Assembly: GCA_022496205.1 (NCBI GenBank) | Contig: WTXD01000106.1 | Coordinates: forward strand, 1-56,869 | DNA from: Gloeopeniophorella convolvens | Taxonomy: Eukaryota > Basidiomycota > Agaricomycetes > Russulales | Direction: 5' to 3' | Length of the DNA stretch: 56,869 bases | Shown: in pieces, positions 46,540 to 56,396 of the stretch | Layout of the letters: every line of letters starts with the position of its first letter | Position numbering within the stretch: position 1 is the first letter of the stretch | Position numbers and translations under genes: made by a program | Notes under the pieces: model-generated | Seen by the model: the letters and a program-made list of their open reading frames with translations, nothing else | Database searches by the model: none | Told to the model about the DNA's origin: nothing

Positions 46540-47710
46540 AATAATCCTCCCCCTTGACCGTGCTTTTCAGCAGCCTCCATTTCTTCCGGATTGTGCTCGT
46601 GGCCCAGCATGCCCACCCGTCGCGCATAGAGCTCCAGTCCAAGTCGTCTTCACTGGCGGGGAACGACGCAACTCTATCTCATTACAAACTCCAGAAGGTA
46701 TCGACTGGGTTCACTTACTTGGTAATGAGGGCTCTGTCGTCCTCTTTTTCCCATGCGTGCTCCTGAAGCATCAGATCTAGTGAGTGAGCCCATTCCAGGA
46801 TCAGGATGTACGTATGAGAACACTATGCACAAATGTACCATTTGGCTTGGCACTGCTGTGCAGTGCAGACACCGTCCATCCGCTTCGAAACTTCGATCCA
46901 AAACCCGCAGACTTTCGTGTCAACATGACCCTCCTGTCTGAGATCTCGCATCACACGGAGGAGTTCCTCTTCCTGCCGTGTCTAGTACTCTGATAAGAAC
47001 GTAAATACCAAGCTGCTGAGACCGATTCGGATACTCACTCCGGCTTCATGGGCCTGGTGTTGTGCCCTGTAAGTGCCTTTGCCATCGATCTGCGCAGCCT
47101 TGGGGTGAACGCCCGACCTCCCGAGCAACGAGGGCCCATTTTGTACCCAATCTCCCCACTGATCTGACACAACTAATGCTTCAATCGTTCCAGAGACTGG
47201 TTAGGCAACTCACCTTCGTAGGGCCTCGTCCTCCGAGATACGCCATTTACCACGCTTGTTCCAGGGATGGTATGCACATCGCACATGGTCGTACACGGAT
47301 TTCACCCCACGGGAGGGCACTGATCACGCTGGAAGACCATAGTGAATGGCGCCAGACATGACCCAGGAGGATACTCACCAATACGAGCCCAGAAACCATG
47401 GGACGTCCGAGCATTGTACTCCAAAATGATTTTAGCTATTCATCTTGGCTGAGGTTGTTGTCCTATTCCCCTGATGTCAGCAATTGTTGGTTGGCAATGC
47501 TATCCAGACTCACCAGACGATGTCGCTCGATCGCCTCCTCCGCACACCGCCTTTCCTCCCCCGTAAAGGGCCCGGTGCGACAGACAATACCTGCGGGGCG
47601 TGTCTGTAATGTGCAGGTCTCTAGTAAATTATTACACACCGTAGTCTTTCTCAAACTTGCTGGGCGGAATCCATTTAGTGGCCAACAGGTCTGCTACGGT
47701 CACGTCCATG
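46540..47710 (-). CDS. Reb1-type Myb-domain protein, copy 4 (most intact Myb region)
   Basis: ATG on the minus strand near 47710 reads M-D-V-T-V-A-D-L-L-A-T-K-W. Then, in short exons: G-P-F-T-G-E-E-R-R-C-A (about 47575), L-S-Q-D-E-L-A-K-I-I-L with H-G-F-W-A-R-I (about 47400), V-K-S-V-Y-D-H-V-R-C-A-Y-H-P-W and G-K-W-R-I-S-E-D-E-A-L-R-R (47305-47220), W-G-D-W-V-Q...L-L-G-R-S (47160-47110), E-E-E-L-L-R-V-M-R-D-L...G-F-W-I-E-V-S-K-R-M (46970-46880), E-W-E-K-E-D-D-R-A-L-I-T-K, and D-L-D-W-S-S-M-R-D-G-W...R-K-K-W-R-L-L-K (46650-46590). SVY.H.R..YHP plus the W..EE repeat is the Reb1/TTF1 signature. I found no stop inside the exons. Sequence is only distantly like copies 1-3, and the 16-base inverted repeat is absent upstream; repeat R3 lies there instead. 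Confidence 0.65.
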
Positions 47711-47839
47711 TTGACTTCTATCAAGGCACAGCGTCAGCGACCGCAGTTAGCCCGTAGGAAGCACGTGTTTTTTTTTCTCCTTGTTCGAGACAATGATACT
47801 GACCAAACCGACTGTCTGATTCTACTTAAAGGAGGCCCA

Positions 47840-48043
47840 GAATGGCACCTGTGTGTGCTTGAGTGCGTGGAGGCGGGTAGTGTATGTCGAATGGGGTGCA
47901 CTGCTGGGCAGTATTATGCGTCACTGGAAGCAGGGGCGACAACTCGAAGGAGGACTGGAACAGCAGGCAGATGCTGTTCGAGTCGAGCGCAAGTTGCGAG
48001 AAGTTGCTTTCCGCGCTCTGACTTCCAGCCGGGCCGCTCCCCC
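47840..48043 (+). repeat. Dispersed repeat R3, copy at 47.8 kb
   Basis: Second long copy of the sequence at 37472-37685. It differs by an extra short stretch (gttgcgagaa) before ctttccgcgctct. It lies about 130 bases upstream of Myb copy 4, in promoter position for that minus-strand gene. Shared location near Myb genes may be chance or may reflect ancient cassette DNA. Confidence 0.65.
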
Positions 48044-48609
48044 GTCAACAGCAACGAAACAAAAACTAACGTCGCCCCCTCTCGGATGCAAATAGAAACA
48101 TACGTGCTCAGCGCGTGCGAATTCGAAAGCGTAGGCTTAGATGGTATGGTGTGTGGGACTGTCTAAGAGTAAATAGGATGTAGCTAGGAGAGCGCAGTAC
48201 AGTAATGTGAATGTGCTAGATGGATTGATAATACATGCGAGCAGAGAGATGCGAGTGTGATGAGAGAGATCCGTGAGGGAAACATGAAACTAAGATAACT
48301 GGAATGACGTGAGGCTGCACCTTCCCCCTCCCCCGCCGAGGGAAGGTCGTGCGCCGATCCCCGTCGCCCCCGGCTCGGGAGTGCCTCCTTTCCCACCGGA
48401 CTTCCGCACGACGAAGCCTCATATGCATCGGAATACCTCCCGCTTGCCTGATTGCGGTGGCTCTGGAATGTGATTTTCCACGTTCTTCAGCCATGGTGCT
48501 TGAATTGACTCCGGGTCCACCTCTGTGGACAAGGTCACCGGCCTCAGATGCACCTGTGTGAGTGCATGTAGGTTCATACGTGACCGCATGTCACTGAGTG
48601 AGATATACT
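48044..48609. other. No recognised gene
   Basis: Flanks the 3' end of the methyltransferase gene. Short frames only, none with motifs. Confidence 0.4.
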
Positions 48610-50440
48610 CTAATTAGTTCGATATGGCGCGAAACAAGCCAAAAGGACAGACCATTCCCAATTGACCCAGTGGTCCTCAAACTCTTCACGCAGGCCTTGT
48701 TCGCTAGTCTCAGAGGCCAGTTCACCATTGTTGTTCCTGACCAAATGAGGCATCCTAGCAGAATCGTCCTTGTACAGCTTGTTGTATGCCCCCCAGATCG
48801 CAGCTTTGCAGCCACTCACGAGGCCGACCGTGCGAGCCAAGTGCATGTGAGGATGAGACGGGATGAAATGCGGCAGTGCCTCGCCACCTGGTACGCACGA
48901 GCAGGGGGCGTCGCCATCGTTGCTGGTGTTGAGGTGTGCGAGATGTCGGAAGGGCTCGGGATCAACCATCATTCGCACTTGAGATTCCGAAGGCTGTACG
49001 ACGGAGCTAGGTGGCAAGGGAATTTCGAGAGGTGGGAGTGTGCAAAAAGTCTTGAAGATAGCCGAGGTAGAAGGATAACACCGAGGTTATGTGCCCTGAG
49101 ATCCACCGTGATGTGAGCATCTCGTCCCATGCTTGCGCTAGCCTTGAGTGTTCAAACGGGTGGATATCAAACTGTGGAGGCGGCAGGGAGATGGAAGTGC
49201 ACTTCCACTCTCCATTATCCGACAGCATACGCTTCAGCGGAGAAAAGGGGACACCCTTCATGGTCTCGATAGAGGTCGTGTCTGGGCCGAGAAGTGCAGG
49301 TTGGGAGACGACGAGCGTGCTAGTAGAAGACGCGCTCTGGTGCTGAAGCGGGTGCTGCTGCACAGCAGATAGCTTGACCCCTGCTCCTGCTCCTGCTCCT
49401 GCTCCTGGGTCCAGTGATCCGCATCCTGGGAATAGGAAATCTTCCTCCATAATCTGACAGATGGCGGCATAAGCAGCGACCTTGAAGGCGACGGATGCAC
49501 GCATATACCTCCAGCACGCCACCGGGTTTCAGGACATGGTTCACTTCCTGAGGGAGGTGACCGTTAGCTCAGAAATAGCAGCGAAGTTGCATGGCAGGGA
49601 GGCGGACCTGCAACAATACGAGCCACTGTGAAACGGCGATTAGAGATGGGACAGGAGTGAGCGCGGGTGGGTACTGACCTCCGTCTCAGCTAGGTTGAGA
49701 GAGCAGTAGGAAAGTCGCACCATGTTGAATGTATCATTGGAATTCAAGATGCAAGCCTTTCTAGAAAGCAGAGTCAGCTGAAGGGGTGGCATATATGAGG
49801 CGCTGAGACATGCGAAGGATCCCCCTGGACGTGGGTGACACGGTCCGCAAGGCGGCGGAGTCGAAGGAGAGGGGTCAGGTCACCGCTGTGGCACTAAGCA
49901 GACCGTGTGCAGCGACCCGGCACCTCTGAGGAGGCGTGAGCATCAAGCCCAAGACAATACATGATGATACACACCAGCCACTTTTGCGCAGTGTTGAAAG
50001 CCCAATATTCAGAGCCATTGCCAAGGGCCAGGACAGAGTTTGGTGGAGTGGTTGGACGGCCCTGCATTGCAATCTTGTCTATAAGGGTTTCCATGAACAT
50101 ACTGTCCCAAGTTATCCTACATTGGGAGTCAGTTGTAACCACGCGACGAGTCTGAGGTGAAGCAGAAAGACAAACAAGTTACGGAAGGGATCCTGATTTA
50201 CGAGGGGAGCACGAAAGACACGGCATCTCTAAGAGGGATCCTTGCGGAGGCCATAGCCCATGTCTTGATAGAGCATGACAGCGGGATGGGAAGGAGATGA
50301 GAAGAAAGGGACAGCCGGCTCGCAGTGCTTGGGCGCCATGAGAAGCGAGTTGAAGGAGCTACGAGAGAAGGGACAGACGTCTTCTCCAGCCCGAGGGCCC
50401 GGGGGCAAGTGTCCGAGTCCATCTGAAATAAGGAGGCTTC
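48610..50440 (-). CDS. Class I SAM-dependent methyltransferase, divergent motif I
   Basis: Multi-exon gene. Motif I region near 50040-50000 reads P-N-S-V-L-A-L-G-N-G-S-E-Y-W, where family members have V-L-D-L-G-C-G-S-G-x-W. Next, L-L-R-L-R-R-L-A-D-R-V-T-H-V-Q-G (about 49855) and D-T-F-N-M-V-R-L-S (about 49725). Then V-N-H-V-L-K-P-G-G-V-L-E, an intron, I-M-E-E-D-F-L-F-P (49560-49435), the motif V/VI region. The C-terminal part has A-Q-A-W-D-E-M, S-V-L-S-F-Y-L, H-L-A-R-T-V, S-G-C-K-A-A-I-W and R-E-E-F-E-D-H-W-V-N-W-E-W, a fungal family tail I recognise. A Gly-Ala repeat (49381-49407) follows the FP motif. Loss of the acidic and glycine residues in motif I may weaken or abolish AdoMet binding. 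Substrate unknown. It diverges from the NDUFB8 gene across roughly 200 bases. Confidence 0.6.
49381..49407. repeat. Hexanucleotide microsatellite inside the methyltransferase exon
   Basis: Four and a half units of ctcctg, read on the minus strand as alternating Gly-Ala. Replication slippage here changes repeat length by two residues at a time without shifting frame. Confidence 0.85.
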
Positions 50441-50660
50441 GCGTTAACGTGCCAGCTACCGGGACCCTAATTCCCAATCAGCGCCCCTCTCCAATTTCTC
50501 GTCCCACCATCCCGCTTACGGACATTGGAATTTTACTCGTCTTTCCCACATGCCCACATCGGGACTCCCAGACCTCGGCCTCCCGGCGCCCCCGTCCCGA
50601 TCCTCCGGGACCCAATCCGGCCTATCCTGGCCGATGCCGCCTCCTCCAACGACGATGACG

Positions 50661-51242
50661 ATGAGCTTGCATGTGCTCAGAGCGAGCCTCCGCACACCTG
50701 CCGCCGCTTTTCCGCGCTCCAGCCTCGCCCGCGCATACGCAACCACCATGGCCAAAGAGGTCGACCCTCAGCTCAATGGCTATCCACAACTCCCCAATGA
50801 GTCCAGGCAAAACCTGCCACCCAAAGGCTGGTGGACCATGGGACATTCAGATGAGGCGCAACTTTGGCGACATGGTATGCACCACTCATTTCCGCTGCGC
50901 CCCGACCCGCGTGCCATACTGAACCTCTGCTAGATGCACGAGCGCGAAGATATGCATTTCATGTGGGGTCCTGACGCGCCTCATGTCCCGCCATCCACCG
51001 CCCTGAACCACTTTGCCATCGCCCTCACTGGCTTCGTCACATCTGGCCTCCTCTTCCGCTACGCCCTCGTACCCGACCGGCCGCCGTTCCCTGTCAATAC
51101 CCCTTCAATGGCCTTGTGAAGGAGCTCGGGGGTCCTGAGGAGAACGAGGTGGGTCTCGTCGTCCCCGTTGCACGCCGTGAACCGGGCATCTAATCTATGT
51201 CTTGCCGTCCAGGCCAAGGTGGAGGCCTTAGAAGAAGATTGA
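50661..51242 (+). pseudogene. NADH:ubiquinone oxidoreductase subunit NDUFB8 (complex I), two frame breaks
   Basis: Accessory membrane-arm subunit of mitochondrial complex I. ATG 50661 gives an arginine- and alanine-rich presequence (M-S-L-H-V-L-R-A-S-L-R) ending near A-R-A-Y-A-T-T. Then D-P-Q-L-N-G-Y-P-Q-L-P and P-P-K-G-W-W; a 7-base excess (50835-50841) precedes D-I-Q-M-R-R-N-F-G-D-M. After an intron (50875-50933) comes H-E-R-E-D-M-H-F-M-W-G-P-D, P-P-S-T-A-L, a hydrophobic membrane helix and R-P-P-F-P. A one-base change near 51097 precedes Y-P-F-N-G-L-V-K-E-L-G-G-P-E-E-N-E. A second intron (51149-51212) leads to A-K-V-E-A-L-E-E-D and stop. Introns are retained, so this is not a retrocopy. 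The breaks mean a dying copy, or assembly errors in an essential gene. Symbol withheld because the local name is unknown. Confidence 0.8.
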
Positions 51243-52840
51243 TCGTTCGGTAGCTATCATCATCTACATGTCACACTCGTACTCACTGCATCCCCGTGTG
51301 TGCCTCGGTGCTGTCCACTGCTGGTCTGGACACCGTACACGACTTGATGGGTTCGCTGTCGGTCTTGAGTCCCGCGTCCCGTGCGTCGCACGTCTGCGTT
51401 GCAAGCCCAGCAAGTGCGCATGCCTGAACTGTTCGCCTCAAGTCTACATCAATATCACAGCATCCAGCTCTCTTTCATTTGCGGCCATGGACCCATCTCT
51501 TCTCGTGCAAACTTTCGATGTCAGAACGCGCGCAGAAAATATCAATCACACAGTTTGTTGATGCCGCTTATACACAAAGGCACCACCCCCGTTCCTGTAA
51601 TATTCCACACTTCGACGGCTCATATTCACTATCAACGTGCACTGAGCATTTGAATGACACGTCGCCAGCGCATTGGGTTGTCATCAACGTGATGTATGAC
51701 CTTCTGTAGGCCCGGGCTTGCCGCCGGGTCGATTTTTTGACACCCAGCGCTCCATTCAATCCTCCATGTCACGAGCCGCGCCAAAAACTAATATGTATCT
51801 TATAACGTCATGTCATACCTAGACTGAATTCATCTCCCACTTCTCCTACCCCTTGAAATGGACCATGCTCTCGTTGTGACGTGCAATTCCGTCATTTCGG
51901 GCAATTCCTTGCAAATCTGCACCGGCGCACAGCAGTGCCTGATGTCGAAGTTCGATTCGCATCGTAGCATGTGATTCGTCACAGTTAGTGTACGTTTTGG
52001 CATTCGAAGATGTACTTCCCTTCTTACTATCTACCACATCAATCACTATGAGGCTGTTCGAGTTTTAACACCTGAATCTGCCTGAACCATGTGCCGGCAT
52101 GCGTCGTGGGCGTAGGCCACGTAGGTTTCCATCGCGCGGTCCTACATATCAACTCGGAGGGTTTAGCCCAGGGTGCAGGTGCCAAGGCATCCCAGATATG
52201 CGATACATAGTGCCTAGAGCGAGTCGCACGGAGCCCCTGTCATGTTAAGCCAGAAGGCTCCATACCCTTGTCCACACGGGGAAAAAATTCACCTTCAGAC
52301 TGGATCACGCTGGATGCCACCCGCCTCTAAAACTTCTCGACCTTCCATGATCAATCAATCATTGATCACATTGAACCTTTCCATTCGCTGCAATTTGTAT
52401 GCAATCGGCTATTACATATATCTGTACTCTGCTCGCGGCAAATTTTCAGGCCGTTAAGGTAGCGGTCACAAGAATCTGGCCAGGTGTATTCAGCAGAAAT
52501 TCTGCAACTGCCTCTCAACGCATCAACATATGGTTATTCTGGCTCCAAGTTATCATAGCTTTTGCTTGTATGTACAGCTCCTTGAAAGTAGATTTTGCAA
52601 AACCGTAACTGTACACATAGAGTAGAAGAAATAATAGTGACGTAAACTCAGGAACACCCAACGCTTGCCCAGGCTTCTACTTCCTCCCTCACGCCAGTCA
52701 TATCCATCCACAACTCTCACTTACATTTACATCCACCCCATGGTAAAACTAGGTCTCCCCCTCATGCTCGAAGATACAACAGGCTTGCTGTCAGCTTCAG
52801 ACTACAGGGACCTTTATGGCCGCATGTTCCCCAGCGTGCG
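51243..52840. other. No recognised gene
   Basis: Many short frames, none with motifs or plausible exon joins. Tracts near 52400-52620 are AT-rich compared with the neighbours. No repeats shared with other parts of the window were noticed. Confidence 0.4.
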
Positions 52841-53300
52841 ATGTTGATGCAATGTACACGTTGCGAATCCAACGGCGCGTCTCAGCATGCGGTATTCAGT
52901 TATTTCAAGCCAAGCGAATGGTATAATCCTGCAGTATTGCTGGATTACGGTGCAGGCGGTACCTCTGGTACTATTACATCCATGCGCACCAGCCGTGCGC
53001 CCACTACGCTTTCTATGAGCGCATACCTCGCGGTAGTCCACGAGTGCGGTGTCCTATACGCATACCCCCATCCATGCACGCTAATCTCACGGCCTGGCTC
53101 AGTAATAACCCCCGGCATCGCAAATTTGTTGCTTCTGATGGGCAGGAGTATCGCTGGAGCTGGAGAACAAACACAGCCGAGAACTTAGAATGGTCGGTGA
53201 GTAGAAAACACATGGGCATTGGAGCACACGCCAATGTCCATTGGTTCAGTGTATCAACGCAAGCAGAGTTGCCGTTGCATGGTATGCATTGAGAATCCCA
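52841..53300 (+). CDS. Small hypothetical protein, possibly DUF6593-like
   Basis: A frame at 53044-53292 reads R-H-R-K-F-V-A-S-D-G-Q-E-Y-R-W-S-W followed by L-E-W-S, which resembles the F-x-x-x-D-G-x-x-Y-x-W core of small agaricomycete beta-rich proteins of the DUF6593 type. Upstream text in a different frame (52841-53000) could be joined through a short intron. The join and start are not established. Function unknown. The family B solo LTR sits about 90 bases beyond its end and may have separated the gene from its 3' part. Confidence 0.28.
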
Positions 53301-53388
53301 GGCGAGAACTATGCGAACTCCTCCGGGTGTATGCTCGGTGTTGAGGAGCCATACCCCCACCTGGCGCTTGGTAAGCAAAGCCTACCCT

Positions 53389-53885
53389 TGGCTTGTTGAA
53401 GCGCAGCAAGGGGTGGAGTGACAACTGAAGGACACAATGGTGACGCTCAGTCAGAGAAGGTCAAAAGACTAGTATATTAGCGCAATACCTGAAGGACACA
53501 ATGGTGACGCTGTAAGGTAAAGTAAGCATAAGGTAGAAGAGAAAGGAACGGTAGTGTACTTGCCTCAGTCAGAGAAGGTCAAAAGACTGAGGCTACAAAG
53601 GCGAAGAAAGAGGTCCTTATATACAGTAAGGAGTGTCAGATAGCATGTGATAAACACTGCTTAGAAAGCCTAGGAGACCCACATGAAACGGAGTAAGAGT
53701 GGGTACCGGAGTACAAGGTGGGTCATGGAATGCCCTAGAAGAGTCCGGAACACGGAAACGAATGTGGGGCTGTACACAGCTTTAAGTCTAGAACTTTATG
53801 TACACAAGATAAGATAGTCCTTGATCATTAGGTCCATATCTAATCTAATCAGAGCCGCCAGGACACTGTCCGTCTCAACATGGCT
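53389..53885 (-). mobile_element. Solo LTR, family B, reverse orientation (LTR 53394-53880, duplication TGGCT)
   Basis: A 487-base reverse copy of the LTR at 17530-18012, with ends TGTTGAAGCG and GTCTCAACA. It is flanked by TGGCT on both sides (53389-53393 and 53881-53885). The two family B copies differ by scattered substitutions and small indels, for example a different stretch between the two tctttttgacc-type repeats. Confidence 0.95.
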
Positions 53886-54784
53886 GACTCGAACCGCTAC
53901 TGAGGCGGTGCAGAGTTCCTGGTAACGTTACTCATCATACGACGTGCCGCGGCGCACGATGCGTGAACGTTGGGGTTGTTGTGTGTTGAACAGGCATAGC
54001 ACAGCTACTGTATTGCTCTATACTACAGTATTAACTACTGATTCTCACCAGCTAGAGGCTTGAGAGCGATAGAGCTGTAGTGGCAGGAGACACTGGTGTC
54101 ATGAACACTAGGGCCTCAAGGAGGTCGAGCTGCTCAGAACACTAGAGCAAACCCAGCCCTACCAGTAAACACCCTACGCGTCGCTCACAATGCGACGCGT
54201 ACCACTCACATTGCGACTACAAGTCGAAATGCATCACGTGACCCTTTACCCCCATTCCTCGCCTTACTCCCTAATGGCAAATTAACCCTGGAATACCCCC
54301 AAGATCCCGGGCTAGGGATCTCTCAGAATGGCCATACTACTCATCCCAAAGTAACCAGAACCTTGATCAAGATGAAACGCTTCACACATCCTCTTTGGGA
54401 CTCTGATCATCAAGAACTCCATGGGGCCTCAAGCCCCACTCTGCGATGGAATCTAAGAAGCGTATCAGAGAGGAGAGGTTATGGGGAATCCCCTCTGGAA
54501 TCCCCATCAGTAATTAGACCAGATTCGTCTGGGGAGTCTCCAGTAGTATATAAGACCCCCATGTATCGCCCAGTGGTCCTCAGACTGTCCATCTGTGGCA
54601 CTCTCATCTGTACCTAGCACTGCAATAGCACTGTTAGTGTGTTCCCACTCTGCTCCTGCATATCGCAGCTCATCTTCTGTCTCCCCCCTGTAAACGCTCT
54701 CCAAACCTCTCTGCTATCCTCTCTGCGCGCACTCCGCGAGTGAGTCCTGACATTTGGACAGTCTCTTACACCCTCTGATCAGCT

Positions 54785-56311
54785 GTGATCCTAGTGTCTT
54801 ACTTTGGAATCACCGCACCCCAGACCGCGCTCCTCTCGGACCGTGCTCATCCTCAGGCGCTGATTCGTCCTTCCTACTCTGATCTTGACGCTCCCCCTCG
54901 TGGACCGCCAACCCTTCTTGACTACGGCACTCCCACTCGTGGATTGTCACCAGAACTCCAGTATCCTCCCCTCGTCTCTACCCCTCGTCCTCCACCCACG
55001 CCTCGATCTCCATCGTACCATCCTCGTTCCCCATCTCCGATCGACGTCGAACCAGGACAAATCCTCGACGTTCTCACAGTACCACCTCACTCTCCCTCTC
55101 CTCATCACTCAGCCTTCGACTTCTTAGTCCGCCTCAGAGCCCAACAGGTGCAAGAACGATTCGCAGAAATAGTACGCACTTCAGCCATCCCTCAGTCTCC
55201 TACTCCTGGCCCCTCTCGCACTGGTGAACAAGCTCCCAGCCCCTTGGTCGAGCCTACTTCAACCTCCCCTGTCATATCCACTCCCCAGCCTCGCCTGTCG
55301 CGTTTTTCACCTCTTTACTCCCCTTCGCATCTCTCTGTCCCTGCCGCTTCTCCTCATCCTGCATCGCCGACGCATACTCCTGCGCTCAGTCCTGCTCCTG
55401 CTCCTACTCCTCATCTTGTATCAACTCCCATACCCTCGCGAGCAGCAACGGTATCCCCGTTAATCTTCGCCCCCAATCCAGTACCCGCTCCTGCTCTTGA
55501 AATCCTAGTCGACGTCGCAGTCGAACAAATCCCAGATCAAGCACCTCCACCATACCAGGCTCCACCTCGTCGCTCTCCCTCCATCTCTGAGTTCAGTAAG
55601 GACCTCACTAACTACGCCGAGAACCACTTCGTTCTCCCTCGCCGTGCACCATCCCCTGACTGTGCTCACACCAACCACTACTACCACGAGCGCATAGCCC
55701 AAGTCTTACACGGCTACCCAGCAGCAATTGGCAACCACCACCAGCCCTTCCACGTCCCCCGCATCAGCAGCGCCCTCTACTATCTCACCCACTTCGACGA
55801 GTTCCTCCCTGAAGTCCGTCCCTTCCGGTCAATCATCCTCCCCAAGCATTATATCACCATCCCTTCCACGCGCGTGAACGGAGACGGTCCACCTTACGCA
55901 CCACAACACATCTGTGCCGTCACTGTGTACGTTCCCCCCTGTCGAGCACTCCCACTTGGTGCCATCCGTTACGACTTCACCTACCACCTCATCCATACCT
56001 TCAACAAACTCGCCTTCGGCACCCAACGGCTCTACGAAGGAGCAAGAATCCCCCTTCGTCATATCGACTTCCTTGACGGTCGCGTCCTCACCACTGAAGG
56101 CAACCTCCACTTCAACCACGGTCGCCTCATCCGCATCGACAACCGGTACTCCGTCGTGAACGACGCTTGTAGCCTCTATCCTCACCTCAAACTCTTCACC
56201 GCATACGCCCGCGTTCCCAACAACATCAAGGAGATAGGCGACGACCCCTTCCTCGCTATCGACCTTAACCTTATCGCTATCGTTCAAATTCCGGTAGAAG
56301 AGTTCCTGTAA
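54785..56311 (+). CDS. Retrotransposon gag-like ORF, proline/serine-rich, without a usable ATG
   Basis: An open frame of 508 codons begins 33 bases after the LTR. Residues 20-280 are proline/serine-rich low complexity (P-R-P-P-P-T-P-R-S-P, P-A-P-A-P-T-P). Residues about 290-505 form a globular, histidine-rich domain (Y-Y-H-E-R-I-A-Q-V-L-H-G-Y-P...H-F-D-E-F-L-P-E-V). No zinc knuckle of the C-x2-C-x4-H-x4-C type is seen. Position makes it the structural (gag-like) protein. The frame opens with GTG and I see no methionine codon anywhere in it, so translation needs a non-AUG start, an upstream exon, or a fusion. The absence of stops through 1.5 kb shows that it is under selection or young. Confidence 0.55.
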   Translation: MILVSYFGITAPQTALLSDRAHPQALIRPSYSDLDAPPRGPPTLLDYGTPTRGLSPELQYPPLVSTPRPPPTPRSPSYHPRSPSPIDVEPGQILDVLTVPPHSPSPHHSAFDFLVRLRAQQVQERFAEIVRTSAIPQSPTPGPSRTGEQAPSPLVEPTSTSPVISTPQPRLSRFSPLYSPSHLSVPAASPHPASPTHTPALSPAPAPTPHLVSTPIPSRAATVSPLIFAPNPVPAPALEILVDVAVEQIPDQAPPPYQAPPRRSPSISEFSKDLTNYAENHFVLPRRAPSPDCAHTNHYYHERIAQVLHGYPAAIGNHHQPFHVPRISSALYYLTHFDEFLPEVRPFRSIILPKHYITIPSTRVNGDGPPYAPQHICAVTVYVPPCRALPLGAIRYDFTYHLIHTFNKLAFGTQRLYEGARIPLRHIDFLDGRVLTTEGNLHFNHGRLIRIDNRYSVVNDACSLYPHLKLFTAYARVPNNIKEIGDDPFLAIDLNLIAIVQIPVEEFL

Positions 56312-56396
56312 ACCAAGTCGATTACCTTGTACCAGTAGTAGTATCTGCCCAATCATTTTCTAGAGTGCGTAGCACCTCTGTGGGAGATACTGTTGA

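Noticed and set aside
51900..51970. Possible tRNA T-loop (gttcgattc)
   Set aside because: No acceptor or anticodon stem pairs around it.
53881..53920. tRNA-like ggttcgagtc word next to the family B solo LTR
   Set aside because: Stems do not pair; the adjacent TGGCT is the LTR target duplication.
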